A stretch of DNA of 64,000 bases. Source: Zygnema circumcarinatum (taxonomy: Eukaryota > Streptophyta > Zygnematophyceae > Zygnematales > Zygnemataceae). The position numbers and the translations under genes were made by a program. The stretch spans positions 1,010,006-1,074,005 of the forward strand of contig CM074806.1 in NCBI GenBank assembly GCA_037447605.1, in the 5' to 3' direction. Below, one piece after another: positions 54,591-64,000 of the stretch (its first letter is position 1; the number at the start of each line of letters is the position of its first letter). The notes beneath the pieces are model-generated. The model saw nothing but the letters and a program-made list of their open reading frames with translations, had not been told where the DNA came from and searched no databases.

Positions 54591-55429
54591 ACTGTCCACT
54601 CCTTCACTCCAAACACCACTATTCCACCCTCCAAACCTACCTCTCAACCTCCCCTACACTCCTCCTAACACCCGCCCTGCAACTGCCCTGCAACTGCCCT
54701 GCAACTCTCCAACAAGTCCAGTTCCTGCAGACTCCCTGCTCGCAGAGCGTCCAACTCAGGCTACAGCAGCCGCCCCAGCGGAGAGCCAGCACTCAGCAGC
54801 AGCAAGTCCCAAGCAGGCGAGCCCCGGAGCACGGAGCGCGTCGAGCAGGCCGCGTGTCCTCCCCCCTCCCTCCGCCATGGCTCACTCGCGCCACGCGGCG
54901 CCTGGCGCTCTTCGCCTGCCCGCTTGGCGCCCCCGCGGGAAACCACGTGGGCCAGCCGAGCCGTACGGCGCCCGCTGACGGGGCGGGCGGGCGGACGGTT
55001 GCAGCCGCCAGGGAATCCGGGTCCTACTCCGCTGGGACCGTATTGTACCGTACAGTACGGTGCCATACTTTGCCGTACGACAGGGCGGAAATTTGGAATA
55101 TCGGTACAGTGGTAGGTCAGTGGTAGCATATTTGGAATATTTGGAGGGGAAACTGAGAAGGGCGGTTCTATTGGATTGAGATGGATTTCACGCTGAACGC
55201 GACACGGGATTAAGACATGGACATGGAACGGGGAGCATCAACGGTCGGAAGGGAATTTGAATTGGGGATTCGTAGGGAAGGGCGCGCTTTCAGGGAGGGA
55301 GGGTTTCCTGCTCCTGCTCCGGCTCCTGCTGCTGCTGCTGCTTGATACTGCAGTGAAGGCTGGGCTGGGCTGTTTCAGGGCCGACAGGGGCACCGCTTTT
55401 GCTCCCAGGGATTGAGACTGGCTCTTGCA
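54591..55429. promoter_or_regulatory. Divergent promoter of SYT and KNL1, with GTAC cluster
   Basis: 839 bp between start codons. GTAC cores occur at 54963, 55045, 55050, 55055 and 55075, several as CCGTAC or GTACGG. A tandem CTGCAACTGCC-like stretch lies at about 54676-54710, in the likely SYT leader. Confidence 0.55.
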
Positions 55430-58400
55430 ATGGCGATGTCTCCGGGAGGTTTCAGTTTAAGGCGCGTGAAGCGAACGGACAAGCAAGATCAGGACAAGGA
55501 GAATCGGGCGGAGTTTCCTTCTCCTTTCTCGGTTTGTGGCTCATTTCACGACAAGCTTGATGTTAATGATGCAGTAGGACATGCTCGTGGCTATTCCGTT
55601 CATAAAAACCATTTCCATACGTTGAGAGCCATGATATGGAGTCTTCCTGCTGAAGCTTGGCAGCGTCTGTTGGTCCCACTGAAGCTTGAAGAGGTTTTTC
55701 CAGGATATGTTTGATTTGATGACTTCAGGGACACTATTTCAAAAACGTTGGCTGACATGCGATTATGTTCTGGTGTCGCTTTTTCGAGTCCCTGATATGA
55801 AAACTGAAGGGTTGATAGCTCGAACCCGCTCCGTATTTTGCAGTCTCGTAAAAAAGCCCTTGGAGGTAGAGGGCTTGGCGCTGCCGACCAGCAATCATCA
55901 CCCATGCGATTTCCAAACCAGGTCTTAGGCAGCCATTTGACAGGTGATCTAGAAACTACTCCAATACCTCACGAAAAACAAAAGAAGCGTAAGGTTTCCC
56001 AGGGCCGAAGAGTTAGCTTCGCAGACACTCTGACTGTTCATGAGTTCACAAGAGACGAGGACTACGAAATCTATGAGTTGCCAGTAGAGAAAATTGAAGT
56101 TGCAGACAGCAGTGACAAGGAGACTACCAGTCGTACAATTCCCTCTCCCCTAATAAAGAAACAAAAGGAGCAGGAAGATATTGCATTGTCTGCACCAACT
56201 GTTGCATTATCATCTATAGAGGAGAATGGCAGAGCGCAGCCATGTACGGGCGCCTCCAACGATACAGCCGTAAGTCCTGGAATGAGACATGAAATTGAAG
56301 CAGCTAGTTTGAATTTTCTGGACACAATCTCTTTAGAAGATGAATCGGGAACGAAGGAGGAAGAACCTGTACCAGATATGAGCCCGTTCCGATCTCCAAG
56401 AGAGCAGGAATTGCTAAATTCTCCAGCAATCAGGTATCTGGATTTCCACTCTGAACTCCCACCCCAATTTGCAGACTGACACCACCAGTTAACGGATATG
56501 TACTGCATCATATTATTTATGTAGCACCTAGCCAGGCAGTTGCATAAGGGCATAATTGCAGCAAAAAAGTTCCGCGTAAATTGAAGTTGCTTTCCTACCT
56601 TGTCACACGGCAAGACCTTCGCGGTTTGCTGCGTCACATTGTCACCCGAAGAATAAAGGGGATAAAGGTGAACCAGGTGTATGTATGCACCAACCACAGT
56701 TCCATGCTCTAACCCCAATCATTTCGTTGGCCATTTCAGCAAGAATGAAGACAGCCTTGAGAAGGTTGGGCCTGTTGACATGCGACTTTTCAACCCGCTT
56801 CAAGACCAGGGCGATGAAATGTTTGCAGAAGATGATACCACACAAATGAATTTGACATTCAGTGAACAAGGTGAAATAACTCGGATGATTCCAAGATTTG
56901 AAGACCTTTTGGCGGCATACGACGAGGACACTACCATAGAAATTAGCCGTGGTCTGGAACCGGGTTTACGCAGAAAGTCTGCTGGACGGCACGAAAAGAC
57001 TTCACGAACGTTTCAAGAAGAAGAAGTGCAACCGGTTCTGCATGCAGCTTCAAGACAGAGTCACCCAGAAGCGCTAGAGAGCAGTCAGATTGGAGACGTT
57101 GGAATCGTCAAAAATGTGCCTTCTGCTAGGAGTGGAGATGATCGTACAACCCAAATTCAGCCACCAGATGATGTGCTTTTACCGGCTTATCGGCAAGCCC
57201 AAATTTTGCCAACCTCTGATTGCGTGGATAAAGGGGCGGATATAGAACGAACTGATGACAGCCAATTAATTGGTTATCAAGCTGAACGGGAAGGAGCCTC
57301 ACAGCAGCTTCAGGATGGAAGACACGCACATTATGCTCATCAAGGGAAGTGCGAGCATGCCCCTGTTCATGACGATGACAAAACGTCCAAAAACCTAGAT
57401 GAGGGGTCGACTTTGGCGAAGGTGGCTTGCCATTCCTTATTTCTTGAGCCCAACCTTGCTCGTAACGCTGGTCAGGGCTTGACCATGGACTTAACATTTT
57501 TCAAGAAGCTCGCTTTCTCTGACGGACAACGAACTTGGTGCAGGGCGTAAGCTTGTCGTAATGAATCTAGGAAGTGATGAATTGCAATAGTATCCCAGAG
57601 TTAAGGAAGGATCATGACCTATTGCCGCCGTTGGATACAACTACTGAATTTCTTAAGAACCTTCTCTCCTTGACACATGAGAAATTGCTCAAGAGAGACT
57701 TTCCTGTTAATAATCAACACTAAAAACATGCAGAGCACATTACTAAGTGAACCTTTTTTAAAAAATTCACCGCTCACGCAAGCAGATCTAAAAAATGTTA
57801 GTACCCACAGACGTTCTCATCTGCTCGTTTTGGCTTTTATTTGAATTGCAGTTGTTGGAAGGCGAGCCACTTTGTGTATCAAGGTCGCAATCATCGGAAG
57901 ATTATCCAGAACAATTTTGGGACTCTACGAGGACAATTGCAGCTGTGACCTCCAATAGTTTGCTGGCACAAGACGACGAGGTTTCGTTAAATTTACTAGA
58001 ACACCTATCCTCAAACTATGCCACAGAAGCAAGCCAGATTAAGTGTCATGGCATCAGGGCTTCAGATACCGAGCTGACGGGTGAATATGAGGTCAGTTCC
58101 TATCCAGGACGACTTGGATTCCTTGACGACTTGTGTGGTAGCATCATAAAGGGTCAACAAAAGAAGTTTTGCTGCGTAGGGAATATGTCGCGCCAAGACG
58201 TTTTTGGACTTGCTGTGTAGCTAGAAAGCCTGGTGGACGAGCTCTTCAAGTTCCAATGCTTCAATGGTTTTGGAAGAATGCTGGGCCCATGAGCATAGTG
58301 GCAATAACGTGCTGTCTTCTGCCTGTTTGTCCGTTTCCAGGCTGCGACGGCGCAACTCCTTCAAGATCACAAGAAAGACCTGTTCAGTGGAAAGCAGGCG

Positions 58401-61400
58401 AGTTGATGTCTCCGTTCTTATTGCATGCTACCCGACATATCTTTGCATGGAATTGCATACCGAGAACCAAAATATTGGCTCAAACTTCGACACTGATAAT
58501 GTAGCGATAAAGTCACAGCCGGGATCTCCTTGTGTCAGTTGTTACAATGGGATTGGTGTTGATTGCCGACCTGAACTCCACAACACCAATGCTGATATTG
58601 ATACTGGAGCAAAATCGATTCCATTGTTTCATGAAAACAATGACATGATGGGTTCATATAGAGGAAGGCAAAGTAGCCAAGTATTGTCTGGGCAAGTTCT
58701 GATGGGTTCGGCGTTCCAAGGTGACAAGTTCGTGATCATAAATGCAGACTCATTGAGAACCCCATATTAGCTTTTATTTCATTATCCTTGGAGTGTTTAT
58801 TTCTGTCGACGTGCTACAGCTTGCCTTGCCAGCATTTGATGATGCTGACTCACCTGTGCTATTGCAGCAGCTCCAAGTCCTCAAGGAGACCGTAAGGAAA
58901 CTCTACGAGAAGGTCGAAAGCGAAAGATCAGTTCTGGTGTGCGGAGGAACCATTCCTTTACATTTGGGCACTGTAAGCCTATGCTTCTTCAATCGCCCAT
59001 CTTTAACCCATGGATGATTCATGTGCAAAGGGTGAACTTTCAGAGTATTATGCGTGAGTTTATTTACGACCATAAATTATACTTGTGAGCTATGCGGAGA
59101 ACTAAGCCACGAGGAGATTAATGAGCATATGTTCACAAAAATCGCACAATGCGCCTGAGATGAGTAAGAACGTGGTGGCCATGGCGGGAGCAGACTCTGA
59201 ATAATCAAAAGCAGCCACTGGAGGAGGAAAAGCTGACAACGATACGAAAAGCAAGCAGGTGCCTTCTCACTGGCCACCGACTCAGTTTCGTTGAAGGGGA
59301 AGACCTTGTCATTATAGTAATGTTAACATTGATCATAACGAGCACATCGTCTGGTGAAAAGCAACGGATTGATAATTTTGCACAGAAGGTCTGAATGTAG
59401 GGCATTTCACGGGGGACAGGTTACAAGGAGCTGTTGCTATATGGAATTTCTGGGCAACCTGCCGACAACGCATGCTGCAGAGTTCGAAAGACGATTGCGA
59501 AAAGCTTGAGGTGTGTCTCCAAAACATCTCGGCAAAATGGTGATTGATATACTGAAAGAATGGTTCTCTACCCCGAGGTTAACTTGTCTGAGTAATGTTC
59601 AGACGCTCATTTGAGCGTGCTGGATATGTTGGATTGCAATCCAGTAAGCAATGTCGCTGGGTACCATGTGTGACTACCCTCGTGACAGATAGGAGTTTTT
59701 GAATCTGTGTTTGAGTCACCATACGAGATAGACATTTTTTTTACAGAAAACTTAACTGCTAGAAACGTGATCTGTATGGATCTTTGGCAGGAGAAAATGA
59801 GCACGCTCCATCGCAGTAGGCAGCAATGGGAGAAGTTTCACTCTCCAGGATGCCTAAGTCGTTTGGAAGAAATGGTGTCTACCAAAGAAAGGAAACTTCT
59901 TGAGATACAAGAGCGGCGTCGGTCCTTACAAGAAGAGCATCACACTCGGAAAAGCAACATCGACCAACAGGTGTGACTTGTGATGGTTCGTGCACGTCAG
60001 TATATAAGATTTGCGAACCTCTTGTTAGCAAAAAACTGCATATTTTGAATGATTGCCTGAATGATGAACACGTCGATTCAGCAACATATGTTATTTCTAC
60101 CAAACCTCGAGCTGTGATCGGACGACGGCCTTTTGGGCATCGCAAAAATGTGGAGAGTTTCTCAAATTCACTCGGATGATGCGGTCATTCTACCATTCAA
60201 GCATGTTTGTCCCCGAAAATGTTCTGCTTTGGACGATTTCTGACATGAAGACCGGTTTCTGCGGAATTGCTGTGAGTTTCAACAGGTCAGGGAAGTTCAG
60301 ACGAGATTGCGGAGGGAAAGGCCGGAACTTGATGTCCTCGTTGAACACGTCGAGGTGCTACTCTCTTTCACATATTTTCTTATATTTTCTAAGAACTCTA
60401 TTGGCAATGTGCTGCAATGTACAGATATGATTGCTGTACGAAGAACTAACTAGTGCTGAGATGCCCGCCTCTATTTGTTTATAGAGCTCATTTTGGTCGA
60501 AGATGTATTTGCTGGGAAAATGGCAGAAGAACAAGCAGGTCTTACAAGAGGAAAATGGAAAACTGGGTGAAGAGGAAACCGAACTGCGACATCTGAGGAA
60601 GCTTACAGGGATAAGTAAAGAAGCTGTGTTGGAACCAGTCATCGGACTTCTGCCCAGCCTTCAGGTGTGTCAAAAAAACCTCATCTTTGGATATTTGATG
60701 TCTTTGTTGTCCTCCCTACAGCTGGAGGACTCCGCTGCAGCAGGTACATTTCAATTGAGTGGAGTATAGTTACATAGAAACTGTGACACATCGTGATTGT
60801 GTGGAGTATAGTTACATCGAAACTGTGGCACATCGTGATTGTGAGCCAAATTCTTTTTTTAATTCAACTTAAAACTCATGGCATTGGCTTGTATGGAAGT
60901 ATCCTTCTGATCTGTGGAGAATACCCTCTACATCCACCCCCTTAGAGGTGGACTTTCATGAGCTGAAGAGACTGACGAATGGTCTTGGCAGGCATGGACA
61001 GTACGCAATGACGTCGTTGACGTTGAATCTCCAAAGTTGACACTCGACTTCCAAGGCTGCGTTGAGATCTGGTAAGCATCCTGATGAATTTCTTCGTGGG
61101 AAACCGCCAATGTCCGCTTTTTCTCGCAACGATGAAATGTCGTTTGACTAATTACCATTCTAACGTACCTCTCCATACAGATGGTCTTGATGGCCTTGTA
61201 ATGGGTTCGCTCATGTATCTTAGCGTAACTGATAAGTGGACTCCGTTGCATTGATGGAAACAGTTTTAAAGAGGAGCGAGGCGAGAAAGACAAATCAATT
61301 CGTCAGACGTGGAATGTCAACCAGGCCGCTCTAGAGAAGGTATACTGAAGGGGAGTTCATGACGTAAGAGCAAATGTTTCCTTTGGGTGCAACACAAGAA

Positions 61401-62758
61401 TTTGCAAGTTACAGTATGCATACACTCTGAAACCAGCTTAAGCATGGACTAACACGAGTCCTTTCAGTATGTAGAGGTTCGGTCATCTTCACATCTATTC
61501 ACCATCTTCGCCAAGCAGTAGACAATGGCTTGAACCAATTGCAGCTTTTAGCTGGTAACCAATCTTTCAGGACAGCAGTCTTTTCCGTGTTGTGAGAGAG
61601 ATAGGAGTCGATAACGTGCCGAGCACAAAGTCATTCCTTATCATAATGGCTGAGATTTTGTTTACCCAGCCGCATAAGGTCAATAGCAACTTGTACGAAG
61701 TTCCAAGCTGAACATTTCATGACTTCTTTTTGCAGACATACCCCAATATGGGAGCGGCGGCACTGTTTCCGGACAATTCGATAAGCACCTCCGCCGAGCG
61801 AGCATTGACTAGTGTTCCTCATGCACTACAGGTAAGCTCCTTTCAATAATTGAACGATTGAAGCTTTTTTCCGGCTTTCCTGGCGTGCTCCATCTTCTTC
61901 CGACTTGGCTACTGGATTTCATCATTACATGGTTGTAATTGGCTGCTTTTCGATTGTGTAGATGGCGGAGCTGCAAATTGGAAGGGCCTTTGACCTGCTA
62001 AAAGAACTGCAAGACTGTAAATCTAAGTTCCAAAAGCTCGGCCTTGTCCGTCTCACTCTCCCATCAGGTAAACATTAACTTGCAGCTGCATAACCCCAAC
62101 ACCCCTGCCCATTTTACTAAAACATTATGGAAACGTTTCCTATTTAAGCAGATGCTGTTATCTTGTTTAGATGTTTTCATGTCTGTTGCATAATCGAAAC
62201 GGGAAAGCTAGATTTATTGATGGCAGTGAAGCATTTTCAGTCTTTTTGTTGATTGCTTTGGTGTCTGACACCAGCAGGCATATCATTCATTCACTGTTTT
62301 TACCTTGTCCACACCGTAGGCCTTCAACAACCCTTCATCGAAAAATGAAAATTTCTTTTCACTCTGATGCTATTCTGTCTGCAGACAGCAGCGGCCCACA
62401 AGCTTCCTTAACGTTTTTGGACATGAACAAGAATATGAAGATTACATCAAACGTCTGCCTGGCGCCACCACTCATGTGAGTATCATGAACTCGTCTCTCT
62501 TTTCTTGAACGTATATAAAAGTATCCTCTTAACCAGCCATTTGGTAACGAGCGATCTCTCTGGGCACTTTCTTGCAGGGGAGGTGCTTCGTTCGGCCCAA
62601 TGCTGCATACGGCTGAAGCAAAGTGCGGGGGCAGTAGTGGTGGCCTGAAGAGCCGGAAGATCCAAATTATCGATCTTGGGAAGATTGACGTCGCTCCGGG
62701 CTTTCTCCGAATGGAGCGGCTTTGTAAAGCTATGCAGGACCTTCTGGATGGTTTTTGA
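55430..62758 (+). CDS. KNL1: KNL1/Spc7 kinetochore scaffold, 20 exons
   Basis: Exons are 55430-55531, 55844-56433, 56740-57546, 57591-57705, 57852-58175, 58225-58695, 58820-58972, 59212-59258, 59481-59510, 59603-59643, 59747-59970, 60286-60354, 60539-60664, 60722-60763, 60992-61071, 61264-61339, 61736-61831, 61962-62067, 62385-62475 and 62578-62758. They close to 1,256 residues. KNL1 links microtubule attachment to the spindle checkpoint. A PP1-docking RVSF lies at residues 90-93 (QGRRVSFADTLTVHEF). MELT-like MNLTF and MDLTF motifs lie in exon 3. Exons 7-13 code a long coiled coil (LQQLQVLKETVRKLYEKVES, KLLEIQERRRSLQEEH), as in Spc7. The C-terminal exons, with AWTVRNDVVDVESPKLTLDF, suit the RWD region that binds Mis12. 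The end of exon 6 and exon 14 are the least certain. Confidence 0.85.
60759..60842 (+). repeat. 42-bp tandem duplication at a KNL1 exon-intron border
   Basis: Two copies of about 42 bp, each starting near GTGGAGTATAGTTACAT, differ at two positions (A/C and A/G). The modelled 5' splice site of exon 14 (GGA|GTATAG) lies in the first copy and is repeated in the second. Confidence 0.85.
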
Positions 62759-64000
62759 ATGCGAGTTCTCCTCTGACAGATACGAGGCTTAAGTTATTAC
62801 GACGAGCATACGTTTACAGCACACTTAGCATTTAGCTTGTCAGATCCCTATGTACTGTACGTTGTATATACACGTATGCGCAGGTATCACGGGAACAATA
62901 AATTTTGATCACGGGTGTTGAAAGTTGGATCAAACACTTTGCAAAGGTGTAGGAGAAGAAAGGAAGAAAGAGAAAAAAGGATTTCCACGAATGTAAGAGA
63001 TGCTGAAGACTATTGTGTTTGGTATTTTGTGGCTGCGATGATGAGCTAGCTCACCACGTCATCTAAGAGAAACCCAGCATCATGCGCTCAATATGCAGTA
63101 CTTTTGTTGGTCCATGCCATGCTGAAAGAGTTGACAGTTAGGTAGCCCTCTGCACCCGTACACATCAAATGCAATATAATTATGTATCAAATGACATCCC
63201 ACCCTGAAGCTTTTAAATTCATCAAGCTTTTTGTTACGGTATCTCTTATTACAGTGTTATGTATCTAAAGCAAACGAACACATGATAACTTCCGAGCGTG
63301 GATGATTCAGATTTTTGTTACGGTATCCCTTATTACAGTGTTATGTATCTGAAGCAAACGAACACATGATAGCTTCCGAGCGTGGATGATTTCTCTTTAT
63401 GGATCGGTGTAAGGGGATGAGGGAGAGACGGTAATGGTCTGCATGAATGATACAACGACCTACCTTCCTTCCTTTCTGGTCTGCAGACACATGCTGGACA
63501 GCACATTTCCACAACTTTTCTGGCTGAAATTTGGAGTTTTTTGAAATTAAAACCCCAACACCCTTCTAACCGCATAGTGAACTTCAAGTTGAACATGCAT
63601 GCATTATCCAGATGAGGAACACCCTTGGTCACAAATATATGCCAACACACAATCTCTGCCCATTCCACGCACAATGAAGTTCAATTTAGCCCTCAAGTCG
63701 TTTACATGCCACACACTGTACAACAAATACCTTGGGAGGCGTTACAAACTGAATTGTCCTATCATCTGGCGCCATGTGACTTCCTTGCTCTCTAAAGAAG
63801 GGCATATCTGCACGACCATGATGGCCAACCGACACTTATGTGTATCTATGGAAGGCGAGATGTGAAATACTCGAAGGAAAACACCAGTCCTACGACTGCC
63901 AGCATACGAAAATGACATGCATACATACATGCATGCATACATGTAATGTCTCCCCAACGGCACAATACTATCCCATGCTCTATCTCCCCCAGTTTCCCCC
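62759..64000. other. Downstream flank of KNL1 without a supported gene
   Basis: About 1.24 kb. The KNL1 3' UTR should occupy the first part; AATAAA occurs at about 62898. It contains an 84-bp tandem duplication and a CATG/CATA run at 63916-63943. Open frames on both strands after 63300 show no recognisable domain. Confidence 0.5.
63228..63395 (+). repeat. 84-bp tandem duplication
   Basis: Two adjacent copies of 84 bp begin around TTTTTGTTACGGTATC. They differ at about three positions in the first 77 bases, so the duplication is fairly recent. Confidence 0.9.

Noticed and set aside
56071-56718. Minus-strand frame of 215 codons
   Set aside because: It runs opposite to KNL1 exon 2, whose frame has RVSF and phase-consistent borders; the antisense frame has no known domain.
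63333-63674. Minus-strand frame of 113 codons near the right edge
   Set aside because: Partly overlaps the 84-bp duplication and shows no domain; it could be an exon of a gene beyond the window but cannot be supported.

Overview
The window is nuclear DNA of a plant. It is dense with intron-rich genes and has one 10-base assembly gap. The gene set (plant-type cullin 4, a plastid DEAD-box helicase, LpxD with an organelle-type leader, a plant-type SMP-C2-C2 synaptotagmin, RCI2/PMP3 peptides, malonyl-CoA decarboxylase, KNL1) fits a streptophyte. Short introns, a bacterial-type GT2 gene and a KNL1 that keeps RVSF and MELT-like motifs make me favour a seed-free plant or streptophyte alga, but I cannot name a species.

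Layout, left to right: a GT2 glycosyltransferase (-, cut by the left edge); LpxD (+); CUL4 (-); an RH58-like DEAD-box helicase (+); ORC3 (-); a DUF676-type serine esterase (+); two small RCI2/PMP3 genes in convergent orientation (+ then -); PPT1 (-); malonyl-CoA decarboxylase (+); an unrecognised coiled-coil gene (-); a synaptotagmin (-); and KNL1 (+). Exon models were built by hand from GT/GC-AG boundaries, reading phase and remembered family alignments. Total coding length and phase close without remainder for LpxD, CUL4, RH58, PPT1, SYT and KNL1. ORC3 has one unresolved interval, and MCD, the esterase and the unknown gene each have one or two uncertain boundaries.

Five head-to-head gene pairs dominate the window: GT2/LpxD, CUL4/RH58, ORC3/esterase, PPT1/MCD and SYT/KNL1. 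Three of their shared promoters carry dense GTAC (mostly CGTAC) clusters, and each of those three pairs includes a chromosome- or cell-cycle gene (CUL4, ORC3, KNL1). PPT1 and MCD have start codons only 36 bp apart. Arrays of CACGTGGC (ABRE/G-box) sites lie upstream of one RCI2 gene and, as an orphan six-site array, between the two RCI2 genes. Four introns use GC-AG borders. Introns and spacers hold several simple and tandem repeats, including a CT tract of about 440 bp in PPT1. I saw no CRISPR array, rRNA or convincing tRNA, and no intact transposon. A region of about 3.5 kb at 44.6-48.1 kb looks like decayed sequence, probably inside a long intron of the unrecognised gene.
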